This document shows positions 50,501-62,500 of a stretch of DNA of 64,000 nucleotides, one piece after another (the stretch's first letter is position 1; the number at the start of each line of letters is the position of its first letter). A model generated the notes under the pieces. It did not search any database, was not told the DNA's origin, and saw nothing but the letters and a program-made list of their open reading frames with translations. Position numbers and translations under genes: made by a program. Source of the DNA: Tetrahymena thermophila SB210 (taxonomy: Eukaryota; Ciliophora; Oligohymenophorea; Hymenostomatida; Tetrahymenidae); assembly GCF_000189635.1 (NCBI RefSeq), contig NW_002476567.1, positions 62,001-126,000 on the forward strand. Reading direction: 5' to 3'.

Positions 50501-50790
50501 AAATAAATTTTTAATAAATTGCAATTTAATTCTTACTTCTCACTAGCTATAGGGACACTTGGAGCCTCTTTTTTTTAATATATTTATTCACTTTATGTCT
50601 AGCTAACTTTAATATTATCACCTGACTTTTACTACTCTTATTATATTTTGTAATCAACCACTTATTTCTAAATTTTTGTTTTCTAATAAAGTAGAGCAAT
50701 CTCTAATTCAGCTATCAAATAAGGATTATCTACTTAATTTAAAATATAATGAAATTGTTTTAGCAAGTGCTGGTACTTTTCATCAGCCAT
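47524..50790 (-). CDS. Large Gln/Asn-rich protein, function unknown
   Basis: Multi-exon gene from ATG at 50790-50788 to TGA at 47526-47524. The first exon starts MADEKYQHLLKQFHYILNQV, a short helical and possibly globular segment. It is followed by a very long Gln/Asn/Ser-rich region in which most Gln are TAA or TAG. The last exons encode a compact mixed region (about 170 residues; for example YAIFLFYNIESSDKKEEEQY, IDMIKKQNIPEDSDIDVFL) that looks folded. Introns are supported near 50480-50545 and 48010-48070. Exact exon borders in the middle were not fixed because low-complexity text obscures the frame; one gene is more likely than two because strand, composition and phase agree. Prion-like Q/N-rich proteins are frequent in ciliates and no specific role can be inferred. 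Confidence 0.65.
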
Positions 50791-51334
50791 TTACTTATTA
50801 AGCTTTTTTGATTAGGCTTGTATCTATTTATATTATTATTACTAATATTTAAGCTATATGTACTTTTTATCTTTGCCTGAGATAAATTAATTTTTGTAAA
50901 GTTCTATTTATTAATAAATTAATATTTTTTACTAAAAAAGATTTTTGCAAATTAAATCTATCAGAAAAAAAATTAAGAAATATTTAATATTAAATTAAGT
51001 TCTAAAGGATATAATATTTTCCTTAAATTAAATTAAAAATCACATTTAAAATCTAAACATTTCTATTAATTGTTCTTCTTTTAGTACTCAATCAGAATTG
51101 AAAAAATTTTCTTTAGCAGAATCATACATAATTCTAAAATATGTAGGAAAAAATGATTTAGTTTTTAATTTGTTTGTTAAAATGTATTTTTTTCAAAAAA
51201 AAAAAATTAGAATTTAAAAAAATATTTTGAACAAAATTTTTGATTTTGAAAATCCATTAAAAAAATAAAAATTTAATTACAAAAATAAAAAATATGTATT
51301 TGAAATTTTGAGATAATTCTTTTTAATTATTTTA
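50791..51334. other. Intergenic AT-rich region
   Basis: 5' flank of the Q/N-rich gene and 3' flank of the LRR-kinase gene. A poly-A run of 12 occurs near 51196. No feature is supported. Confidence 0.6.
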
Positions 51335-54300
51335 TCATTTAAGTTGATCAGGAAATATCTATAAAAGATCTTCAGGAGTGATTCTAATGTCATAATTACA
51401 ACATTTTTCTATTAAAGCTTCTATTTAGACGGGTAACTTGTTTGTTTTATTCTCTTCATTAATATGTTATTTATAATGCTATAATATTGTTTTCTTTTGA
51501 GACATTACCTTTACTTATTGATATTCGCTCAAACCACTCCAAGGAACCTTTTTAAAATAAAAAATAACTTTTAAATACTCAAATTAAAAATATGCTTCAA
51601 ATTAAAAAAATCTCAAATAAAATTTAGGGTTTTTTTAAAATAAAGAATTCCTAAAATTAAAATTAAATTTATTAATGAAAGGTTTACTTCTCCAGTAAAT
51701 AAATGTAATAAAATGCATCCAAAGCTCCATGTATCTGTAAATTTATTAGTCTAGCCATCGAATATTTCAGGACCACTGTATTTAGGAGCAAATCCATGGA
51801 CAGATGTACTTTCTCCTTCTATTGTAAGCCATTTAGCTAGCTTAGCAATTCCTAAATCAGAAATCAAAGGATTTTTATACTCGAAGTCCATAAAGAGGAT
51901 ATTAGAAGGTTTTAAACCAGCATGAATAATTAAATTTCTTTAAAAGTATGTCAGAGTAATTAAAATGTCCTTAGCAATTTTTAAACATTGAGGGGTGTTT
52001 ATGCTATTCCTATCTTTAACATATTAGTAAAGATTAGTTTAAGCTATAGGCATAAATATATTTGTCTTCATAATGTGGGACTCGTTTATATCAAAACTCA
52101 TTCCTACTAAAGGCATAATTCCTTTATGGTCCATACTGCCGACTAAGGTATTCACTTATAGATATAGTGTTTATAAATCTTGCATTGCATTCTTTGTTTT
52201 TACTAAATCTAATTCTATTTACTTGAAAGCCATAACTCTTCCTCCAGCATAAACCTATTTTAATTTAATAATATATCACATATTTACTTATGATTAGATA
52301 AATAATTAACTATAGTAAATTTAAAATATTGGATTCAAAAATTAGCTCTATTTAAGATTTATTAATTGGTAGATGCACAATTTAAAATGAGAGAAGTATT
52401 ATTTGAATTAAATTAGTTGAGAACAAATAAATTAGATATTAAAGAAGCTTTACTTGATAAACAGGACCAAAAGAACCAACACCTAGTTGTTTTTGGATTT
52501 AATACTCCATATTAAATGGAAGAAGTAGGCACAATCCGTTTGCTTAAAAGTTAGATAAATTTATATTTTATCCTTAACCTGGGGGATATATTTTTGAAAT
52601 ATTAGAAAATGCAAGGTCATTATTTTAGGCATTCTGATTAGGGAAAGGTTTTCCTTCATTGCTAAATTATGTATAGCCAGTTTACCTCATTCCTTTACTA
52701 TTATTCATCATATTTCTATTTGCATCAACTTACATATCACTGGTATCTAGTAAATTTATTTAATTCATGTCAAACTCAGTTTCATTAAATGTTATAAAAT
52801 TTCTCCAGAATTCTGCATTTAATTCCATTGTATCACTAAATATTAAACTCAATTATTCTGGCTTCAAGTATTCTTCATAATTACTTGCATAGCTTCTTAA
52901 GCTAAGCATAATAGCTGAGTCTTCTAAAGGAATTAATTCTCTAGCTACCTCACTGACTCTGGAAATATAAGAGCATAATCCTGTATTAATTAATAAAATA
53001 GTTGTTTATAAACAATAAAACTGAAAATAATACATACCAATCGCATTTTATACTTTCATAGAAGTTGAGTGAAGTGCTCTTAAATTTTTGTTTGGTCCAA
53101 ATTTATACATGTATCCTTCCATTTGTATTCTTGGGAAGACCTTTTTCATATCTTTCAGTAAATTTTAGAAATCTCCTGATTAAACCTCATTTTTTCTTTT
53201 ATATTTAATAGATTTTTAAAATAAATATTAACATTTTCGAGTGTGATTTACGTAATATTTAGCAAAAGTAATCCAAGAGATGTCAGTTTTTTAATTGCAC
53301 TATTTAGTTTTTATGCTGAATTGACTGTCATTCCAACGTCGCTAATAAATATTAAGTTTAATATAAAATTAAATAAAATTAATAATAATGCATACAATTA
53401 ATTTTACTCGAAGTCTATCACTAATTTTTTGATACCATTAAAATTTGTGATCATATCTGTTAAGCTATTTACACCTTCCTCTTTAAGTGGATTATTGCTA
53501 ATAATTTTAATAGTTTTTATTTCATTTCATCTAAAAATTGAATTTTAAATTATTTTGTTTACTCGACAAATAAATAAAGACTTGTGAGTTGTTTTCCAAG
53601 CTTAGAAATGTGCTAAGAAATTGATTTGCTGCCAATAGGTCCTATTTTATTCCACCCTAATTCTAATTTTAAGCTTTTTAAGTTACTCAAGTTAGAAATA
53701 TTTTCAGCTATATACACAGCTCCATCGTCTCCAAACTAATTATGACTGAAAAAAATAATAATTTAAACATAAAATTCTAATAAAAATCTAATATTATACG
53801 CAATATTTACTGCTAAAGATTAAAGACATTCAAGTTTATGAATTTAAGAGAATAAAGATTTAATGCCATCACTGCCTATTTTATTATAGCTTCGAAAAAA
53901 TTATTACATTTAAATAGCTCTAAATAAAATCAGTAATAATACTCTAAATCAAGATTTAAATGAACGATAGTAGCTAGTGATTCCATAGCCACTGATAGCT
54001 CTTTAATACCAACTTCAGTTATGGAATTTGAACTATTTAAAAAAGAAAATATTTTTGAGAATAATATTAAAAATAACAATTAATTTACTCTAAACATAAA
54101 TGCAAGAAATTTATATATTAAAATTTAGCAATAGATTGAGAAAGTGTTTTAATTGAAGCATCAGTAACATTATTTTTCCTATTTTTATTAATAACAAGTA
54201 TTTTTAATAGAAGTTTGCATATTTAACTGCTATTTATTACACTACATTAATTAGCAAGCAAGTCAGGGAAGATAAACCTTATAAAGAAGTAGAAATATCA

Positions 54301-55016
54301 TTAACTCCTTTATCACCTAGTTAATTGTTTCTAAAAAATAAAATAAATATTTTACTCTTATCATTTATTTTAAAATTAAAAATTTATTTTCATTGTAAAT
54401 CTCAATAAAATCTTAATTTTTTTATGTTTTGTAAAATTAATTACTGAAATATAATTTCTGTGTATCTTAGACAATGTTTGCTTTTTAGAAATAGTGTTTT
54501 TATTGATTCACCGAGCTTTGCATCGTACTCTATTTTATTTGTGTCAAAGTTAAGAGTTAAGACTTTTAATTCCATATTTTTTAATTCGTTGAAAAGCAAA
54601 GATACTGATTACGAGTTCAATCCGCACTTTCTAAAAGATAAACTTAAATTATTCAAAGATGGGCAGTTAATCAAAAACCTTGCTAGATCAATAAATCCAT
54701 CTTTTGTAATTTCTAAGTTATTATCTAAAATTAAATGCAAAGATTTAATTTTGTTCTAAAATTGCTTATGGCTATCTAAAATCTACTTAATCGCTTGATT
54801 ATTGATTGCACATCCACCAAAATTGTAGAAAAGAGTTTTTATGTTAGGATATTATATAAAATTCTTCATATTTTTTGCTAAATCTGCTATATTCATCTTC
54901 TTTTTGAACTCATAATCCAAAACTATAGTGTCAATAATTGAAATGTCACCTAAATTTAAATCCTTCTACAAATTTTCAGGATTTCTTGAATAAAATATTG
55001 TCTATCTATTATACAT
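51335..55016 (-). CDS. Leucine-rich-repeat protein with C-terminal (pseudo)kinase domain
   Basis: Multi-exon gene, ATG at 55016-55014 and TGA at 51337-51335. The N-terminal half (about 55016-53200) encodes ribonuclease-inhibitor-type LRRs with short introns (for example LSNLKSLKLELGWNKIGPIG). A middle region (53200-52550) is helical and then Asn/Gln-rich. The C-terminal kinase-like domain starts LGVGSFGPVYQ, is split by an intron (about 52260-52460), and continues VMAFKQIELD. The catalytic loop reads IIHAGLKPSNIL, so the HRD motif is HAG and the catalytic Asp is replaced by Gly. The DFG equivalent is SDLG and the APE equivalent is SGPE. Lys of the AFK motif and Asn of KPSN are kept. Active phosphotransfer is therefore doubtful. 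LRR-kinase fusions are common in Tetrahymena. Many exon borders in the LRR part are approximate. Confidence 0.78.
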
Positions 55017-56024
55017 TTTTTTCCTTTTAATAAGTCCTATTTATTTTTTGAGGTTTGTCGATTTGTATCTAATTTTTAATAATATCAAATTTTTATATTA
55101 TTTTAAATTTATAATTAATTTTTTTGGTGGCTAAAGAACACTGCTAGATTTTATTTACTTTGAGGATTTTATTTAATTAGTAAAAAATAATTTATGGTGA
55201 AGCACAGAATATAAATTTATTTAATTAATTAATGGTAGCAAAAATACTAATCATCAGCTTCGAATTTTCATAAAATTAAATAAAATTCTGGTAAATATTT
55301 GAAAAACTTGCATCATTATTTAACTAACTTACCAATATTGTTAAATGATTATTTCACAAAGTATGATATCAAAACAGAATAATTTTTCAAATATTGTGAA
55401 AAACTTAAAAGAAATATCTAACAAATGCTGAAATCATTTTGATATATTAAAAATTTAAAAAAATTAAATTTCTTTAGTTTTATTTTTTAAATTAAAAAGA
55501 TATCTCTTACACTAGAAGGATATAAGATTAATTATTATTTTCTGAAATTTTTATCAACATAGTTATGAATCAATTAATTGATTTATTAAAATAGCAATAG
55601 TTACTTACAATGGATATAATCCAGATTAGATTGCTGTGAATAAATTTATTAATTTTTGCTAGTTTTTTTTTTCTTATATTAGTATTTTACTGCTTATTTG
55701 TTGATAAAAAACTTAAAAAGTATTTTAATTAAATATAAAATTTATGAAAATAAGTAAAAAATAAATAAATAAATTGTAATATTTAAAACATAAATAACAA
55801 CTTAAGGAAAGAAGACAAATAAATAAAAGTGCTTAAATTAAAAATAATGCATTGTAAAGTGAGTAAGCATAAGTAAGGCATTCATAAGAACGATACATTA
55901 AACAAAAACATAAAAAGATATTTGTTTTTCTTGCCTGTATTTTGTTTTAAGTAACTGGAAGTATAGAATACCCCTTTTTGTAATCAATCTAAATTATTTT
56001 TAAATGCTCTTATAGCCTTCCTGC
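55017..56024. other. Intergenic AT-rich region
   Basis: 5' flank of the LRR-kinase gene and 3' flank of the SURF1 gene. No coding or RNA signal was seen. Confidence 0.6.
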
Positions 56025-57994
56025 TCACTTAGCTAAGAACAAAAGAGCAGAAAAGACTGAACATCCAAGACCAAGTAAACTATAGTAACTAGCACTTTTG
56101 TTGAGGTCCCAGTACATTTATCCAGGTTGTTATAAGACACCACTTCTAGTGAATTTGTAAGGATAGTCTTCTTTATAGTCTGAGCAGATATCAATATGTC
56201 TGCAGTCTCTTTCGTCATTAGGAGTTTCAGTATTTACGTGTTCTAAGATGCAGCTTCTGACTTATTCTTAGTTAACAAAGCCTATTTTGTTTTATTATTT
56301 AAAAATTTTGCATAAATGATTTGCTATATTCTTGATACATAAACCTAACCATAAATGAATTAATTATATATTTTACCAGTGTGCTTGGCTAATTAGTCAA
56401 GATCAGCATATTCCCATTAGTTTTCGCATGGTTTGTTGCTAGCGAATAAACCACCTTATTCACTTAAATGCTTGCCATCAGTAACAACACAAGTGAAAGT
56501 TTATTCTTCAACATTTTCAACTCTAGCTCTTGCCCAGATAGGAGCATATTCTCTAGGGATGAAACCTTTTTATTAAAAAGATAGTTTTTTAATATAAAAA
56601 AAATGCTTTTTATCAAAGATCTATCAATTAGAAAAAGCTATAAAGTGTGCTGTTGAGATAAAATATATGATAAGCAATATCAATTCAATGAATAGCTTAC
56701 AAGAGGGTAATTAAGTAAATTATATCGAGGTTTATAATATAATAAAATATTTATTAATTTGATTTGATTGCTTTGCATTGTATTGTATTGTATTGCTTGA
56801 TTATTAAACAAAGGTAGTCAAAATAATTATATATCTTCAATAAAAATATTTAAGATTTGCTTTATGAATAAATAATCTTTTCTATTTAAATATAGGGTTT
56901 TGTTGTGTAGGAAATAAATGGATTTCATTCATTATTTTTTAATAATGTTAAATGGTTAATTTAATTTGCTAGAGTAATTATTGAAGAAACAAAAATCATT
57001 TCCAAAAGCTTGGTGCCATTTTTAGTTTGCTATACTTCAATCTCAAATTTTATACAATAAAACCTGCTTTTTTTATTTTATTTTTTCCTGAATTTGAGAT
57101 TCAATTAAAATTAACAATACTCTTTTGATGAAGATATCGCACCTATCATCCTACTATTTTAGATATTATTTAACATTCAGCTTATCTAACCCTTATTCAA
57201 TCTAACCATGCTATAATTTAAATCACTTTTATTGTTTATCGTTGAATAATCCAAATCAAACGAAATGCCTTTTTTTCAAATATCCTTATATCTAAAAGTT
57301 TATTCTTCTTAATAACTAACACATACATATAAATATTTTCTCCTTTTACTTATGAATATCTCTAACAATATAGCTTTTTTAGAGTATCTAGTGATAATAA
57401 GTTTGCAAGTAAATATGCTTGATGACAATATCTCAACCAAACTTTAATCGCAATAATAAAATAAAATTTTAAAAGCATCTTACCTAAATTCAAAATAAGA
57501 CCTTCCTAGACGGAACCATCTTCATTTTCCTTAGTGACAAAAGGAACGAGGTATTCAAAACCATGGAGACCATATGATTTAGCAGGAATCATCATACCCT
57601 TACCATGGATAGGACGACCAGTAATGGAAACGGTCTTATAGAGCCAGTCATTAATGTTCTTTTCAGTAAAAGGAGGATTTTAAGAATCAGCACCAGTTAA
57701 TTAAATAGTGGGCTTTGCCATTCTTTCCTTTCTAGTTTCAGTAGCAACCTTATTTTCTCTGGCCTTGGATGATTAATTGGCTCCGTATAAGAGAGTACCA
57801 ATACCAATACCAGCGAAGAAGAGCTTAGCTCTAGGATATTGAGAAGAGAAAGCAACCAATCTATTGCTAAATCTTTAAGCTTGAATTTAAGAAGCTAATT
57901 TTTCAGCTTCTTGAGCTTTATTTAAAACCTTGGGAGTTAAGTGAGAGTTTGTAACTTCACCTCCTTTTGACTTGCCAAAAACCTATTGAAGCAT
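56025..57994 (-). CDS. SURF1: SURF1 family protein, cytochrome c oxidase assembly
   Basis: Predicted 318-aa protein from three exons (57994-57484, 56565-56377, 56281-56025; introns 918 and 95 nt). The sum is exactly 319 codons with TGA. Two TM segments enclose a soluble domain, the SURF1 plan: TM1 around residues 67-86 (AKLFFAGIGIGTLLYGA) and TM2 at the very C-terminus (LLGLGCSVFSALLFLAK). The domain shows SURF1-type motifs: VSITGRPIHGKGMMIP, HGFEYLVPFV, and GLILNLGFIPREYAP, corresponding to the family's G-R-h-x-x-x-x-x-h, h-T-P-h and N-R-G-W-h-P segments (here NLGFIP, so the usual RGW is changed). SURF1 acts in the mitochondrial inner membrane in assembly or stability of complex IV. The N-terminus is long, Lys/Gln-rich and may hold the import signal. 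Codon use is clearly less AT-rich than neighbouring genes, suggesting high expression. Confidence 0.9.
56566..57483 (-). other. Unusually long intron in SURF1 with ATTGT repeats
   Basis: 918-nt GT..AG intron, phase 1. It contains a short run of tattg/attgt units near 56775-56795. No nested gene was found on either strand. Confidence 0.75.
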
Positions 57995-59531
57995 TTTTTT
58001 CTCCTAAGTGATATACTTGATTAATGTTATTCAATATTTTATTTTAATTTATTATCCTTTTTTCTTTTTACTTCTTTTTTTGTTTTTGCATTACTTATTT
58101 GCATTCATATAAGAATGCATACATACATACACATTATCTTATCTTTTTTACAATTTATTTTTCTTCTTTTTCTCATCTAATTAATAATCAATTGACCCTA
58201 TATTTTATTAAAAGACATCTTTATTTTCAATTATTTATTTATTTATATGTTTGAAATCAAAGATGTATGTAAAAAATATATTTCATCAATCAAAATATTT
58301 CTTTCAAATTAAAAGATAAATGATAGATACCTAATAAATATGTGAAAGATATTTATTTGGCATTAATTACCATATTGTTAACTTTATTTATTTTCAAACT
58401 AAAGCGATATTTTTTATTTGAAAAATCTTAATAAAATATAAGTGAAATGATATAAAAATAAATATGTAAAATTTATTTTAAATTAAATATTCTTTAAATT
58501 TATTACTTTTTAATTAAATTTTTTCAATATACTTACCATAAACAAAAATTAAAATAATTTCACATAACTTAATTAAATTTAAATGATAAATTATATTGAT
58601 CTAATTTTCAAAATTTATATAGATAATTGTTAAAAATTTTTTCAATATAAGAAGAATATTAAATTCTTTTTCTGTTTTCTGAAGTAAATTGTAAATAATT
58701 ATTTTATGAATAATTTTAAAAGAAAAATCAATTAATTATTCGTTTTAATTTTAAATAATTATTTTTTGGAAAAAATTACTAGATAAATTAACCCAAAAAG
58801 GATTTAAACAATAAGTAAATCAGTTATTAGAAACATAAATATAAGTTATTACTTCTAGCTTTAAATGGATTTTTAAATTGAATTTTTTTATTTTTAATAT
58901 TTAATTGATTTATAAATTAAAAAGGTAATATCTTTAATATAATTTTTTGCTTTAACAAATATTTTTTTAATTGGTTTTGTTAATTATTTTAAATAATTTT
59001 CTTTAAATAAATAGCAAGTAACTGATGTAAGTGTAATTAAAGCTAAACTTAGTATTACTTGTAAGAATAGGTTACTATTTCAAAAAATAGTGTTTTTAAA
59101 TTAATATCACTTATCGTAACCAATACAAAAGTAGTGATATTTTTTTCAATCTTTAATTAAATATTTCCAGTTTAATGATTAAGTTAACTAAATATGTATT
59201 TTTTTAAACAAAAAAATGTAAAGTTTTGAGAGATTTAAGAAATAATTGTGCTGTTCAAAAATCTGTTTAAATCAAAAATTCACTGCGTAAATCAATCAAT
59301 TTTTTACCTCATAAAAAGAATTTAATTTAGTGTAACAATACTATATTTACAATCCATAACTCATTTATTATTTTCTAAATTAGCAAATGCAGTTTATAAG
59401 AAATAATTATTAATTGGAATTTACTTTCTTTCTATTTTTTTTTGAAAAGTATATTTTAACTTTGTTATTAGTAGAGCTTTCAAGATAATCTAAAGAGAAA
59501 CAAATAAATACTTTCAAAAATATTTAACATT
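57995..59531. other. Intergenic AT-rich region between divergent genes
   Basis: Shared upstream region of SURF1 (-) and the cation channel (+). There are CT/TTC-rich stretches at about 58040-58170, directly upstream of SURF1, with a gcatacatacatac text near 58114. No conserved element can be named. Confidence 0.5.
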
Positions 59532-62500
59532 ATGATATAATTAAAGAATGACCATGATGAAATCTTTTAAAGTCCTAAAAGCTTAGATATAGATAGCGAA
59601 AGTAAAATAAGGATTGGAGCTGCTTCAAGAGGAAAGCTATTCTATGAAGTGGATTAAACTCCCTTTTAAAGAAAAATAGATATGCAAGAAAGTTTGTATT
59701 GGAGTGATAAAAACTCAAGTATTTCGATGTCTAAAACAGGAATAAATATGAATTAATATATTAATTAGCATAATGAGTATGATACATTTTCAAAACCTCA
59801 AATAATGGAATTAGATATTAACTATCAAAATAAAACTAGAAGCAAATCTAATATTACAATAAATGCAAACCAAATAACATCGCAATAGTAAATTGTGTAA
59901 AACTAAAGTCCTAACAATAAGACATAAGAGATTAAAGTAATTAATACACAAAAATCTTTGAACTATTAGGGAGAAAAGAAAGAATAGCAAAGTCCATTAC
60001 CATAAAAGGATTAAAAATAGCTAAGATCTGAGAAAACTATTAGAAATTTTAGAGTTATGATGCTTGCAAAAAAGTTTTAAAAAATAATGTTAAATAAATC
60101 ACAATCTTATGTATTTAGAAAAACACTAGATGATAGATATTCATTTTAACTTTTGGGTGATAAAGCTTTTGTATGGGAAGATTTTAAAAGGGAAATCGCT
60201 TTGAAGCTTTCAAGATATGTAATTTATGTTTATGATTGACATAAAATGCAAGTTTTATGCACTATTTTCTTTATTAAAAGATGACTAACGTTTTTTTATA
60301 TAATATCCTAAACAGAAAAAGCTCCTAAAATTATAATTTCTCATCTCAGATATAGTTTGTAATATTTTTTATTTAAATATTTCATACATTATTAAAGAAT
60401 TTTTTATATAAAGCTTACATCTCAATAATGTATTGTACTATTAATCCTGTAAATTAAATATTTAGTTCGTATCTAATTAATAATTTATTAATATTTCTAT
60501 AATTAAATAGTTCTCCACCACAAAATTTATATTTGACGTCTTAACATTTATAGTTATTTTAATAAATATTGCCTATTTGCCAATTAAACATTCCTATGAT
60601 GAGATATTCAACTTATTTTCTGAAGGGTATGTTGAAAAAATTACTTTATATTTTTTGCTTCTTGAAGTTTTTGTTAATATGAGCACTCAGTTTTATTCTC
60701 GTGGTTTATTAGTAAAAGATTAAATTCCTGTTTTAAAAAACTACTTACAAGGCAGACTGTGGTAATACATTTTTTAGTTTAAATTTGAAATACCATTTCA
60801 AATAAAATATTAAAAACAATGAAATTATTACTTAATATTAAACTTTAATTTTTAATCAAAAAGGATTGATTTAATTGTTGGAATCCCTTATTTGCTAAGT
60901 TAGCTCCATTCTAACTTAAAGATTTTAAATTTACTATACTTAATTAGGTTTTTAGACTTTTTGATAATTTTTAATAAGATAGACGATAAGTTTCTTAAAA
61001 ACAGTCATATTGGCGATGCAATAAAATGTATCTTCCTTATATTTTTTGTTGCTCATCTTTCTGCCTGCATTATTTATGAAATTTCAACTCTACCAAAATC
61101 AGACATTGAAAAAACATATCTTGATTCTATCGATGTAGATAGGACTTAATGGTTATAAGTTTATATATATTCTTTTTATTGGAGTATAATAACGATGACT
61201 ACAATTGGTTATGGTGATATTCACCCTTATTCTTACAGTAAATTAATCTTTTATAAATAATTAGCAAAGAGCACATTAATATTTTAATTTAAATGTATGA
61301 AAAATAAATAGGGGAAAGAGTTTATGCATCTTTTTTTGCTATTATAAGTTGTGTTGTATTTGGTTTTACTTTAAATTAAATTGGTTCAATTATGTCGAAC
61401 CTCTATATGAATTCGAATATGGTTAGAAAGAAATTAGCTATCATTGAGTCATATTTAAAGAAAAGGAATGTTTCTCCAGATATTTAAGTAAAAGTAAAGA
61501 AAAATATAGAATATATTCTTATGGATAGTAACTAGTAGGATAAAGTCGTTGAAGAGATGTTGAATAGTTTAACTATTTCTTTGCGAAGTTAGCTTAAGAT
61601 AGAGCTCTACAAAAATATTTTAAAGACAATATAAGCTTTTAATATTAATTTCAGTGATAGTTTTTTATCAGAGCTGTGTAATCTGTTTTAGGAGTAAACT
61701 TATAGTTAAGAGTAGTATCTCTTTTATGAAGGAGATCACCCTGATAGATTTTATTTTATTATAAGAGGAGAGATTGAGTTATATTATTAATCAAATAAGT
61801 GTCCTTGCACTATTTAAGTAAAATCTTTTTAAATATCAATTATTTATTCTAAGCTTAATTAAATATTTTAGTATTGCAAAAAAGGTGGGTGGGGGGGGGT
61901 AAAATCCGGGATTTTTGGACTGGAGTGAGAGGAAATAAGGATAATTTATCAAAATCCCTTTTATTTTTTAGTAAACCCAGATTTCCATCCCCCTCCCTCT
62001 CCCTTAAAAAATATTAAAACGAAATTAAATTTTCATTTAAATAATGTTATTAATTATTTGTAAAGTGAATATTTACTTACATCAGTCAGTTTTAAAATAG
62101 TTAATTTAGAAACACTATTTAAAAATTTCACTTTAAAATAAAATTTTGAAATATTTTAAAATTTAAAATTAGAAAAGAGAAAGTTTAGGTGTTGAGGAAT
62201 TTTTTTCTTAACAATGCAGAGTCCAATCTGCGAAGGCTTCTAGGGTAACAACTGTAGCATATATCTGTTATGAAGATTTTTGTTTATTACTAAAGAAATA
62301 TTAGCTTGATCTAGAAAAATATAGAATGATTTATGATAGTTTCAACATAAATAGATAAACTGTTAGAGTATTTGTAAGATGTTAAAACTGCTAGGGTATT
62401 TCGCATGTTACAAGTGATTGCCCTTATTTATTTTACATTAAAAATTATAAGAAAAACACTTTAAAAGATATAATTTAGGAGGCTAAAAAACCTCATATTC

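Noticed and set aside
54460-54759. Plus-strand ORF of 99 codons
   Set aside because: Antisense to the LRR exons of the LRR-kinase gene, which show clear repeat structure on the minus strand.
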